From NCBI RefSeq assembly GCF_000697965.2, contig NZ_CP015880.1:1364001-1428000 (forward strand): a stretch of DNA of 64,000 bases, given 5' to 3'. A program made the translations under genes and the position numbers. The notes below the pieces were generated by a model. That model searched no databases, was not told the origin of the DNA, and saw only the letters and a program-made list of their open reading frames with translations. Shown piece after piece: positions 1-6,929 of this stretch. Positions within the stretch are counted from its first letter, which is position 1, and the number at the start of each line of letters is the position of its first letter. The stretch comes from Ensifer adhaerens (GTDB lineage: Bacteria > Pseudomonadota > Alphaproteobacteria > Rhizobiales > Rhizobiaceae).

Positions 1-1826
1 CAGTGCCCTATCTCGTCGAAAAGGCACCGCTGCTTGCAGCGGCGAATTTTGTTGCAGCCCAGCCGGAACCTGATGCTTCCGGCGAAAGCGCGTCGGTCGC
101 CATCAAGATCGATACCGCTTCGCAGCAGCGTGTTGCCGCCCTTGCGGCGCAGCAGCCGCCAAAGGATGCAGCGATCGTTCTCGATGGACAGGTCATCGCG
201 ACGCTCAAGCTGTCGGAGGCTGTCAACAGCGACACCTTGCGCATCTCCGCAGACCTGCCGACCGAAGGTGCGACCGACCTTGCCGCTCTCGTGCGCACAG
301 GGCCGCTCGCGACGCCCCTGACCTTCGTCGAAGAGCGAACGGTCGGCCCCGGCGTCGGTGGCGACGCCATCGCAGACGGCCTGAAGGCGGGTCTGGTTGC
401 GGCTGTCGCAGTCGCCGCATCGATGATCTTTTTCTACGGCGTCTTCGGCGTCTTTGCGGTCATTGCGCTCGCCCTGAACATTGTCCTGATTATCGCGGCG
501 CTTTCCCTTTCGGGCGCGACGCTGACCCTTCCGGGCATTGCCGGCATCATTCTGACGATCGGCGTGGCCGTGGATTCGAACGTGCTGATCTACGAGCGCC
601 TGCGTGAAGAGGTTCGCGGCGCCGAGCCGCTGCGGCGCACCATCAACAACGCCTTTTCGCGTGTCTTCAGCAGCATCTTCGATGCCAACCTGACGATGCT
701 GATTGCGAGCGCCATCCTCTTTTATCTTGGCTCCGGATCGGTGCGCGGCTTTGCCGTTACGCTTGCGATCGGTAGCGTGACGACGCTCTTCACCGCTTAC
801 ACGGTCACCCGCCTGATCGTGAAGCGCTGGCTGCGCCAATGGAAGTCGGAACGCTTGCCGAAGGGTATTCGGACCGGCCGCTTCAGCGACCTGGATATCC
901 GCTTCATGCGGATCCGCAACCCGGTCTTCATCCTGATGGCGGCGCTGTCGCTCGCCTCCGTCCTGCTGCTTGCCGGCATCGGGCTCAATCTCGGCGTCGA
1001 CTTCAAGGGCGGCTCGATCATCGAGCTGCATTCCAAAGGCGGACCGGTCGATGTCGCCGATCTTCGGGCGCGCCTCGACGAGCTGAATTTCGGCGAGGTC
1101 CAGGTGCAGCAGCTCGGCTCGGGCGAGGACGTTCTGGTGCGGGTACCGTCGCAGGAGGCGGGAGACAACGCCGAGCAGACGGCCGCCGGCGTCATCCGGT
1201 CGGAACTTTCGGACGAGTATGATTTCCGCCGCGTCGAGGTGGTCGGCCCCGTCGTATCCGGCGAACTCACACGCGCCGGCACTATCGGGCTTGCTGTTTC
1301 GTTCCTGGCTATCCTGCTCTATGTGTGGCTGCGCTTCGAGTGGCGCTTCGCCGTCGGCGCGATCATTGCCACGACGCACGACGTCCTGCTGACGATCGGT
1401 TTCCTCGTGCTGACCGGCATCGAGTTCAATCTCGGCAGCATTGCCGCGGTTCTGACGATCGTCGGCTACTCGCTGAACGACACGGTCGTCATCTACGATC
1501 GCATCCGCGAAAACCTTGCACGCTACAAGCGCATGCCGTTGTCGGTGCTGATCGATACGTCGATCAACCAGACACTGTCGCGCACCATCCTGACAGCGCT
1601 GACGACCGTTCTGGCACTGACAGCGCTTTATCTCTTCGGTGGCGGCCTTATCCGCGCCTTCAGTGTTACAATGCTGTTTGGCGTTATCGTCGGAACGATC
1701 TCGTCCATTTACATCGCCGGGCCGATCCTCATCCTCTTCAGAAAGCGCACCGACCACATTCCGGGGGACGAGAACGCCTCCGGCGCGGATACGGGTGCGG
1801 CGGGCGCGGCAAAGGGTGCTGTTTGA
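1..1826 (+). CDS. secDF: Fused protein-export membrane protein SecD/SecF, 5'-truncated
   Basis: This is the auxiliary motor of the Sec translocon. SecD and SecF use the proton motive force to pull exported proteins through SecYEG on the periplasmic side. The visible 607 codons begin inside the SecD periplasmic domain. The SecD membrane block follows at about residues 135-270 (GVAVDSNVLIYERLREE), then SecF from about residue 300 (GLNLGVDFKGGS near 330) with its own membrane block (GYSLNDTVVIYDRIREN). Both halves therefore lie in one reading frame, as in other rhizobial SecDF fusions. The window edge removes the N-terminus, so the frame is open at base 3 and no start is claimed. The next gene starts one base after the stop, suggesting co-transcription. 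Confidence 0.95.
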   Translation, partial: VPYLVEKAPLLAAANFVAAQPEPDASGESASVAIKIDTASQQRVAALAAQQPPKDAAIVLDGQVIATLKLSEAVNSDTLRISADLPTEGATDLAALVRTGPLATPLTFVEERTVGPGVGGDAIADGLKAGLVAAVAVAASMIFFYGVFGVFAVIALALNIVLIIAALSLSGATLTLPGIAGIILTIGVAVDSNVLIYERLREEVRGAEPLRRTINNAFSRVFSSIFDANLTMLIASAILFYLGSGSVRGFAVTLAIGSVTTLFTAYTVTRLIVKRWLRQWKSERLPKGIRTGRFSDLDIRFMRIRNPVFILMAALSLASVLLLAGIGLNLGVDFKGGSIIELHSKGGPVDVADLRARLDELNFGEVQVQQLGSGEDVLVRVPSQEAGDNAEQTAAGVIRSELSDEYDFRRVEVVGPVVSGELTRAGTIGLAVSFLAILLYVWLRFEWRFAVGAIIATTHDVLLTIGFLVLTGIEFNLGSIAAVLTIVGYSLNDTVVIYDRIRENLARYKRMPLSVLIDTSINQTLSRTILTALTTVLALTALYLFGGGLIRAFSVTMLFGVIVGTISSIYIAGPILILFRKRTDHIPGDENASGADTGAAGAAKGAV

Positions 1827-1827
1827 A

Positions 1828-2214
1828 ATGCCAAAGGGAATTGAAATTCGCGAAGCCCATTTTCCGGGACGTGCGCCCATCGATGCCTACGGCAATGGTG
1901 GCTTTCGCTTCGCAGACATGTCGCATCGTGGCTCGATCCTGATGCTGCCCTCGGGCGTCTATGCATGGGACGTCGCGGAGGGCGATGCGCTGACGGTCGA
2001 GAAGTTCTACAAGGTCGTTGATGAGGCGAAGGACATTGAGGTGCTGCTGGTCGGCACCGGCAAGGACATTCGCCCGCTGCCGGCCGATGTGAAGACAGCT
2101 TTACGCGCCGCCAACATATCGTCGGATCCCATGAGCACCGGGGCCGCTGTCCGCACCTACAATGTGATGCTGGCCGAATCGCGCGCAGTCGCCGTCGCAC
2201 TGATCGCGGTCTGA
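1828..2214 (+). CDS. Mth938-like domain protein (DUF498 family)
   Basis: A 128-residue protein of the Mth938/DUF498 fold, related to mitochondrial NDUFAF3, which assists complex I assembly. The protein opens MPKGIEIREAHFPGRAPID and carries the typical internal MLPSGVYAWDV segment. The end (AVRTYNVMLAESRAVAVALIAV) is also usual for the family. It starts one base after secDF and is followed 20 bases later by a squalene-synthase-like gene. The secDF - Mth938 - phytoene-synthase-like order is, as I remember it, common in rhizobia. Family membership is firm. A complex I assembly role is inference from the eukaryotic relative. Confidence 0.85.
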   Translation: MPKGIEIREAHFPGRAPIDAYGNGGFRFADMSHRGSILMLPSGVYAWDVAEGDALTVEKFYKVVDEAKDIEVLLVGTGKDIRPLPADVKTALRAANISSDPMSTGAAVRTYNVMLAESRAVAVALIAV

Positions 2215-2234
2215 TCGGGCTTGGGGAAGACGAC

Positions 2235-3077
2235 GTGCACGACAATTCTGCCCAGATTCTGGCTGACCTGCGGGACACGGACCGCGACCGCTATCTCGCC
2301 TGCCTGCTTGCGCCTGCCGACAAGCAGCCCGCGCTTGCCGCACTCTATGCCTTCAGTGCGGAGATCGCCCGCATCCGCGATCTCGTGCACGAGCCGATCC
2401 CCGGTGAGATCCGCATGCAATGGTGGCGGGACCTCATCGGCAACGACGCGTCGACCGGAGAAGGGCATCCGCTCGCTGAAGCGCTCCTTGGCTGCATTCG
2501 CGCGCATCGGCTGCCGGTCTCCGTGTTCGAGAACATGATCGATGCCCGGATCTTCGATCTCTACGACGATCCGATGGAAGACCGTTCGGCGCTCGAGGGC
2601 TATGCCGGCGAGACCGCCTCGGCGCTGATCCAGCTCTCATCCCTGGTCCTTGATCCAGAGAATGCCGCGAAATCGGCCGAAGTCGCCGGTCACGGCGGTG
2701 TCGCGCAGACGGTCGCGGGCCTCCTCATGCTGTTGCCGCTGCATTTGCGCCGTGGCCAGGTCTACCTGCCGGCCGAACTGCTGCGCGCCACCGGTCTCGA
2801 TCGCGAAACGCTGATCGCCGGCCAAGACAGCGCCGCGATCAGCCAGGCGATCCGGGCCTTCGCGGGCTTCGGGCGAGATCATCTCGCCAGGGCGCGTGCG
2901 CAGATGGAAGCGATCGCGCCGTCGAATTTCCCCGCCTTCATACCGCTTGCGCTTGTCGAGCCTATCCTCAACCGCGCGGAGGCTGCGGGCGCCGGGCTTC
3001 TGCAGAAGCCCATCCGCCCGGCCCAATGGCAACGGCAATGGTGGATGTGGCGTGCGGCACGGCGCCGCCGCTTCTGA
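2235..3077 (+). CDS. Phytoene/squalene synthase family protein
   Basis: A 280-residue member of the trans-isoprenyl diphosphate synthase fold, starting at GTG. It shows the head region RDRYLACLLAPADKQPALAA and the AFSAEIARIRDLV helix. The canonical synthase DXXXD pair is not clearly present: the second motif region reads GGVAQTVAGLLMLLP. That makes it resemble the NDUFAF6-like, probably non-catalytic branch rather than a true carotenoid or hopanoid enzyme. No other isoprenoid gene is nearby. Together with the adjacent Mth938 (NDUFAF3-like) gene this suggests a respiratory-complex assembly role. That is inference; only the fold is well supported. Confidence 0.8.
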   Translation: MHDNSAQILADLRDTDRDRYLACLLAPADKQPALAALYAFSAEIARIRDLVHEPIPGEIRMQWWRDLIGNDASTGEGHPLAEALLGCIRAHRLPVSVFENMIDARIFDLYDDPMEDRSALEGYAGETASALIQLSSLVLDPENAAKSAEVAGHGGVAQTVAGLLMLLPLHLRRGQVYLPAELLRATGLDRETLIAGQDSAAISQAIRAFAGFGRDHLARARAQMEAIAPSNFPAFIPLALVEPILNRAEAAGAGLLQKPIRPAQWQRQWWMWRAARRRRF

Positions 3078-3207
3078 TACGTCAGAGGTTCGGTCTGCTC
3101 GGGGCTTTGGCGCGGACGCACACGCCGTGACGACAAATTGGCGCAAGCCTCGCAGCGTATAGAAGCGCTTTATCGGCGTCATGCCGAGCGAAGGGGAGCG
3201 CCCGCGG

Positions 3208-3675
3208 ATGCTTTGGTTATTGCTCATCGCCGTCATCGTCTTGGTCGGCGCATTCTACATGTGGATGAACGCCCGCGCCGAGCGGGACTGGGACAATCCC
3301 GATGCCGGCTCTGCGATGGTGGAGTTCGGGCGTGCCTTTCCGGACGAGGCGATCCGGGCGCTGCACTCGACGGCGGACCGCACGGCGATCTTCCTGCGGC
3401 TGCATGACGGCAAGGCGGGCTTCATCCAGTCGCACGGCACCCACTATGTCTGCCACGTGATCCAGCCCGGAAAGGTTCGGGTCAATAGCTCCGAGACCGG
3501 CCGCGGCCTCATCGTGCATTTCCCCGATTTTGCTTATCTCGACAACGACTTCGAGTTTCAGAGCGCCGGCGAGGCGGCCGAGGTTTCGCTCTGGCTGCTC
3601 GGCAGCTTCAGTCCGAAATCGGAGTTCGAGCAGCCCGCCGCCGAGCCGCCGCATACGGCACAGGCGACCGAGTAG
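3208..3675 (+). CDS. Small membrane-anchored protein, unknown function
   Basis: A 155-residue protein with one N-terminal membrane helix (MLWLLLIAVIVLVGAFYMW) followed by a soluble domain of about 125 residues containing LRLHDGKAGFIQSHGTHYVC. The ATG at 3208 was chosen because a GGGGAG Shine-Dalgarno lies at 3194-3199 and the helix starts there; an upstream in-frame ATG at 3181 lacks one. The C-terminal 20 residues are Pro/Ala/Glu-rich. I do not recognise a named family. The gene is transcribed towards a shared terminator with trmFO. Confidence 0.75.
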   Translation: MLWLLLIAVIVLVGAFYMWMNARAERDWDNPDAGSAMVEFGRAFPDEAIRALHSTADRTAIFLRLHDGKAGFIQSHGTHYVCHVIQPGKVRVNSSETGRGLIVHFPDFAYLDNDFEFQSAGEAAEVSLWLLGSFSPKSEFEQPAAEPPHTAQATE

Positions 3676-3698
3676 CTCTCACCGCGTTCTTCCATAAG

Positions 3699-3734
3699 AA
3701 AAGGCCCGCTTGCATCACTGCAGGCGGGCCTTTT
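3699..3734. terminator. Bidirectional rho-independent terminator
   Basis: AAAAGGCCCGC pairs with GCGGGCCTTTT around a loop that contains a further TGCA/TGCA pairing. A-runs on one side and T-runs on the other allow it to serve both the small membrane protein (+) and trmFO (-). Confidence 0.9.
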
Positions 3735-3761
3735 GTCGTGGAACAAATGCGCGTCCGCCTG

Positions 3762-5180
3762 TCAGGCGGACTTGCCGAGCCAGGCGGCGCAATCAGCGAG
3801 CGCGCGCGACGCCGTCGCCTGCTTCTTGGCGACTGCCTTTTCCTTACCACGGAAGCGCTTGACGCCTTCCGGCTTGGTGATCGCGCCCGGATCGAGCGGC
3901 GGGAACAGGCCGAAATTGACGTTCATCGGCTGGAAAGAGCGCTTGCCCGGTTCATCGTCGGAAACGATGTGGCCGCCGGTGATGTGGTTGAGCAATGCGC
4001 CGAAGGCGGTGGTCGCCGGCGGGGTCGCCAAAGTCTCGCCCTTGCGTTCGGCAGCGGCGAAGCGGCCAGCGAGCAGGCCAATGCTGGCGCTTTCGACATA
4101 ACCTTCGCAGCCGGTGATCTGTCCGGCAAAGCGCAGGCCCGGCCGCGACTTCAGCGTCAGCGTTCCGTCGAGCAGTGTCGGCGAGTTGATGTAGGTGTTG
4201 CGGTGCAGGCCGCCGAGACGGGCGAATTCGGCATTCTCGAGGCCGGGAATCATGCGGAAGACTTCGGCCTGAGCGCCATACTTCAGCTTCGTCTGGAAGC
4301 CGACCATGTTGTAGAGCGTGCCGAGCGCATTGTCCTGGCGCAGCTGTACGACGGCATAGGGCTTGACGGTGGGGTTATGGGCATTGGTGAGGCCCATCGG
4401 CTTCATAGGCCCGTGGCGCAGCGTCTCGCGGCCGCGTTCCGCCATCACCTCGATCGGCAGGCAGCCGTCGAAATAGGGCGTGCCTTCCCATTCCTTGAAG
4501 CCGGTCTTGTCGCCGGCGATCAACGCATCGACGAAGGCATTGTACTGCTCCTCGGTCATCGGGCAGTTGATATAGTCCTTACCGGTTCCGCCGGGGCCGA
4601 CCTTGTCGTAGCGCGACTGAAACCAGCAGATGTCCATGTCGATCGTCTCGGTATAGACGATCGGCGCGATGGCGTCGAAGAAGGCGAGCGCATCGGCGCC
4701 CGTTTCCGCGCGGATCGCTTCGGCAAGACCGGGTGCGGTCAGCGGGCCGGTCGCGATGACGGCGAGATCCCAATCTTTCGGCGGCAGACCGGTGACTTCT
4801 TCGCGCACCACCGTGATCAGCGGATGAGCGGCGATCGCCGCGCTGACCGCGTCGGAGAAGCCGTCACGGTCGACCGCAAGCGCACCGCCCGCAGGCACCT
4901 GGTTGGCGTCGGCGGATTTCATGATCAGCGAGCCGGCAAGGCGCATTTCCGCATGCAGCACGCCAACCGCGTTGCTGGTCGCGTCATCCGAGCGGAAGGA
5001 ATTGGAACAGACGAGTTCGGCAAGGCCGTCGGTCTTGTGCGCGTCAGTGCCGCGCACGCCGCGCATCTCATGCAGGATGACCGGTACGCCGGCTTCGGCG
5101 ATCTGCCAGGCGGCTTCCGATCCGGCAAGGCCGCCGCCGATGACGTGGATGGGGGAGTGGGAAGAAGTGTCTTTGCTCAT
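3762..5180 (-). CDS. trmFO: Methylenetetrahydrofolate-tRNA-(uracil-5-)-methyltransferase TrmFO
   Basis: A folate- and FAD-dependent enzyme that makes ribothymidine at position 54 of the tRNA T-loop, using methylene-THF as carbon donor. The 472-residue protein opens with the Rossmann FAD motif [13 protein letters not shown]. It carries the family block [14 protein letters not shown] and ends with the usual Lys-rich tail. The ATG at 5180 was chosen; the open frame runs on to 5339 but that extension overlaps the DUF1127 gene and its terminator, and the FAD fold begins only at [10 protein letters not shown]. It is convergent with the upstream operon and shares its terminator. Confidence 0.95.
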   Translation of the reverse strand: MSKDTSSHSPIHVIGGGLAGSEAAWQIAEAGVPVILHEMRGVRGTDAHKTDGLAELVCSNSFRSDDATSNAVGVLHAEMRLAGSLIMKSADANQVPAGGALAVDRDGFSDAVSAAIAAHPLITVVREEVTGLPPKDWDLAVIATGPLTAPGLAEAIRAETGADALAFFDAIAPIVYTETIDMDICWFQSRYDKVGPGGTGKDYINCPMTEEQYNAFVDALIAGDKTGFKEWEGTPYFDGCLPIEVMAERGRETLRHGPMKPMGLTNAHNPTVKPYAVVQLRQDNALGTLYNMVGFQTKLKYGAQAEVFRMIPGLENAEFARLGGLHRNTYINSPTLLDGTLTLKSRPGLRFAGQITGCEGYVESASIGLLAGRFAAAERKGETLATPPATTAFGALLNHITGGHIVSDDEPGKRSFQPMNVNFGLFPPLDPGAITKPEGVKRFRGKEKAVAKKQATASRALADCAAWLGKSA

Positions 5181-5228
5181 GGCCGGCTTCCTATCACGGC
5201 TCGGCCTTTCGTTCCAACGCCTATAAAC

Positions 5229-5253
5229 GAAAACGGCGCCCTGAAGGCGCCGT
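5229..5253 (-). terminator. Terminator of DUF1127 gene 1
   Basis: On the minus strand ACGGCGCC-TTCAG-GGCGCCGT is followed by TTTTCGTTT. It lies 28 bases after the stop of the small gene and just before the trmFO start. Confidence 0.85.
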
Positions 5254-5280
5254 CTTGGAAGTCCTGGTCGTTCGTTCCGA

Positions 5281-5424
5281 TTAACGGAAGGAACGGGCCG
5301 CAATGTTGCGGATGTCGTAACGGGTGATGCCGATGTCATTGAGAGCGTGGTTCGACAGGTTGCCGAGCTCGCTGACGGTGCGGCGGTAGTTGATCCAGCT
5401 TTTTGCGATACGAATCGGGTTCAT
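5281..5424 (-). CDS. DUF1127 micro-protein 1
   Basis: A 47-residue Arg-rich protein of the DUF1127 (YjiS-like) family: [20 protein letters not shown], then [16 protein letters not shown] and a basic end. The ATG at 5424 sits six bases after GAGGAA; an ATG at 5430 directly abuts that site and is less likely. Short DUF1127 proteins in Agrobacterium and Brucella have been linked to RNA metabolism, stress and carbon or phosphate physiology, and several are activated by the LysR regulator VtlR (LsrB in Sinorhizobium); this is from memory of the literature. A second copy lies at 5858-6001. Confidence 0.9.
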   Translation of the reverse strand: MNPIRIAKSWINYRRTVSELGNLSNHALNDIGITRYDIRNIAARSFR

Positions 5425-5481
5425 GGTCATTTCCTCAAAATCAGGTTGTCGCGACAGCCATCTGTCTGCGTCGTTGAGGTT

Positions 5482-5550
5482 CTTATACGCTTGTCTAATT
5501 AGAAGGTGGAGTGCAAAGAAAATGCAGCTGCTATGCATTTGTGCAGTGCA
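5482..5550 (-). promoter_or_regulatory. Predicted promoter and TGCA dyads of DUF1127 gene 1
   Basis: A TATAAG -10 box (minus strand, 5482-5487) puts the start of transcription near 5475. A dyad TGCA-N4-TGCA at 5534-5545 is centred near -64, typical for a LysR-type activator site. The 14-mer ATTTGTGCAGTGCA (5537-5550) recurs exactly at 6756-6769. Confidence 0.5.
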
Positions 5551-5790
5551 TCGCCGCATAGATGGGCACCGCTTCAAAAGGCGGCATCGATTAATGATTG
5601 ATTAAAATCTTAATTGCCCGTTGATAAGCGATTGTTTTCAAAGGGACTTACGAGCCGATGCTGAGCAAGGACGCAGCGTCTGTCGATGGACGCGGTTCGG
5701 CCGCATGGGCAGTCGCAGATGGCGAAGCATCCGGTGCCTCTCGCAAGTGCGAAGGCGTCACCTGGATCGTACTCGCTGCGACAAAAGAAA
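5551..5790. other. Intergenic stretch without a gene
   Basis: Between the DUF1127-1 promoter and the DUF1127-2 terminator I see no convincing gene. The segment near 5590-5640 is AT-rich. An open frame starting at 5658 (+) runs antisense through DUF1127 gene 2 and has no family features. Confidence 0.5.
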
Positions 5791-5818
5791 ACGCCCCCCG
5801 GAATGAACCGGAGGGCGT
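5791..5818 (-). terminator. Terminator of DUF1127 gene 2
   Basis: Read on the minus strand, ACGCCCTCCGG pairs with CCGGGGGGCGT, followed by TTTTCTTTTGT. It sits about 40 bases after the stop codon. Confidence 0.85.
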
Positions 5819-5857
5819 CTTACTTGGAGGTCGGTTGCGCTTGACGCGCTGCCTGAA

Positions 5858-6001
5858 TTACTTGATCGCCTGGCGAGCAACGTACGGGATGTCGCCACGG
5901 CCGATGCCGAGGTCAGACAGTTCGCGGTCGGTCATACGGCCGAGTTCGTTGCAGGTCTGACGATACTTGCGCCAATTGTTGAAAGAACGTGCGAGGTTCA
6001 T
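5858..6001 (-). CDS. DUF1127 micro-protein 2
   Basis: A 47-codon gene translated from the minus strand: MNLARSFNNWRKYRQTCNEL, then GRMTDRELSDLGIGRGDIPY and VARQAIK. The DxxLxDIGixRxDI-like core marks DUF1127. An AGGATAGGATC ribosome site precedes the ATG, and a clear terminator follows. It has the same length as the neighbouring copy at 5281-5424 but diverges in sequence (Cys present, weaker basic tail), so this is an old duplication rather than a recent one. Its promoter has the same arrangement as copy 1, so the two may be co-regulated. A role in RNA turnover or stress is inference from the family. Confidence 0.9.
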   Translation of the reverse strand: MNLARSFNNWRKYRQTCNELGRMTDRELSDLGIGRGDIPYVARQAIK

Positions 6002-6070
6002 GATCCTATCCTTTCTAGGGTCGTGTGCCAGCGCTCATCTCTCTTGCTGGCCGTCATCTGATGCTCTGAA

Positions 6071-6133
6071 ATATAATCTTTTTGAGCAGAAGTTACAGAG
6101 ACAATGCTGCATCGCACCCATGCAGGCCGTGCA
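6071..6133 (-). promoter_or_regulatory. Predicted promoter and TGCA-N5-TGCA dyad of DUF1127 gene 2
   Basis: A TTATAT -10 box lies at 6071-6076 (minus strand), giving a predicted start near 6064. A perfect TGCA-N5-TGCA dyad at 6121-6133 is centred near -63. This fits the T-N11-A pattern bound by LysR-type regulators. The function is inferred. Confidence 0.5.
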
Positions 6134-6221
6134 AGCCTCTACGCGATGGCGTGTTCGCGGCTGGCGCCTAAAACGCGCGGCGCAATCGAGTTGTCGTGGC
6201 TGGCTGCCCGAAATGTGAGGG

Positions 6222-6357
6222 CCAAAAACAAACAACGCCCGCTGGGGGAGGAGATCCAGCGAGCGTCGCTTTGTTCCGATCGGCAACCGGGAGGAGGAGT
6301 GTCGCCGATCCAAATCGAGGGGCGCTGGGAGGAGGAGTGCGCCGCCCCGATCGATGA
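6222..6357 (-). ncRNA. Alpha-r14 / cuckoo-family small RNA, copy A
   Basis: On the minus strand this stretch folds into three consecutive hairpins (6319-6348, 6278-6310, 6235-6267). Each displays a C/U-rich loop, CUCCUCCUCCC or CUCCUCCCCC, which is anti-Shine-Dalgarno. The third hairpin is followed by TTGTTTGTTTTTGG and works as the terminator. Three anti-SD loops define the alphaproteobacterial alpha-r14 sRNAs (Smr14C/NfeR1 of Sinorhizobium) and the related cuckoo RNAs of Rhodobacter. These pair with ribosome-binding sites of transport and metabolism mRNAs to repress translation. The 5' end near 6357 is predicted from a CTATCT box at 6363-6368. Stem compensation with copy B supports the structure. 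Confidence 0.88.
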
Positions 6358-6362
6358 GTTGA

Positions 6363-6426
6363 AGATAGTACGCAGGCGGGTGGAAGGGTAGCGCTGTTCC
6401 AGAATGGCACCTATGCATCCAGTGCA
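6363..6426 (-). promoter_or_regulatory. Predicted promoter and dyad of sRNA copy A
   Basis: A CTATCT -10 box (minus strand, 6363-6368) has a weak -35 region (CTACCC, spacing 17), which suggests activator dependence. TGCA-TCCAG-TGCA at 6414-6426 is centred near -64 from the predicted start. From memory, NfeR1 transcription in S. meliloti was reported to need the LysR regulator LsrB. Confidence 0.45.
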
Positions 6427-6508
6427 TGGCGCGGGGCGAGCGCAGCGAATTTATGCACGAATATTGTGCAGGTGCGCAGACGCAGGCTTCTTTGTGGAGA
6501 GGAGGCTG

Positions 6509-6640
6509 AAAAGAATAACGCCCGCTGGGGGAGGAGGTCCAGCGAGCGTCATTAGGGGTGATTGGCAACTGGGAGGAGGAGTGTTGCCAATCTGATCGGA
6601 AGAGCGCTGGGAGGAGGAGTGCGCTCGTCCGAATTCCGTC
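6509..6640 (-). ncRNA. Alpha-r14 / cuckoo-family small RNA, copy B
   Basis: The second triple-hairpin RNA lies about 150 bases upstream of copy A on the same strand. Hairpins are at 6602-6626, 6560-6592 and 6518-6550, with CUCCUCCUCCC, CUCCUCCUCCC and CCUCCUCCCCC in the loops. The last stem is nearly identical to that of copy A and is followed by a U-rich tract (TTATTCTTTT). Stems differ from copy A by paired changes, for example GATTGGCAAC/GTTGCCAATC versus GATCGGCAAC/GTCGCCGATC. The anti-SD loops are unchanged, as expected for a selected RNA. The 5' end is less certain: a near-consensus CTATAT box lies further up at 6737-6742, so a longer form starting near 6730 is possible. Confidence 0.85.
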
Positions 6641-6736
6641 GGTTTTACCCGGGCCTTTCTCAGCAAACTGAGGCGGCTGGCCATTTCCGCTGGCGACCGT
6701 CTGGCTTCATGCCTTCGTTCGCCTTTGATGTTTTGA

Positions 6737-6800
6737 ATATAGGACCTTTAAATCGATTTGTGCAGTGCAATATCTGCATGGAAGATATGCGCATTGCGCA
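6737..6800 (-). promoter_or_regulatory. Candidate promoter and dyad upstream of sRNA copy B
   Basis: CTATAT at 6737-6742 (minus strand) has CTGCAC 17 bases upstream at 6760-6765, a good rhizobial sigma-70 layout. A dyad TGCG-CATTG-CGCA at 6788-6800 is centred near -64. ATTTGTGCAGTGCA at 6756-6769 is the exact 14-mer found upstream of DUF1127 gene 1. It is not settled whether this promoter makes copy B or a separate transcript. Confidence 0.4.
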
Positions 6801-6929
6801 AGCCGTTCGTTCGTCCTCATCGGTTTGGTGCGCAGTCGCGAGTGAGCGATTGTGTTTCCGCGCCGATACGTGATTAGTTGGGAGCTGAACCGGACCATTT
6901 CAAGCATCGGATTCTAGGCTGGGGGCAGG

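Noticed and set aside
3738..5327. Long open frame (529 codons) on the plus strand through trmFO
   Set aside because: It is antisense to a clear trmFO, Arg/Gly/Ala-rich with no family motif, as expected for shadow frames in GC-rich DNA.
5658..5960. Plus-strand 100-codon frame between the DUF1127 genes
   Set aside because: It runs antisense through the terminator and coding region of DUF1127 gene 2.
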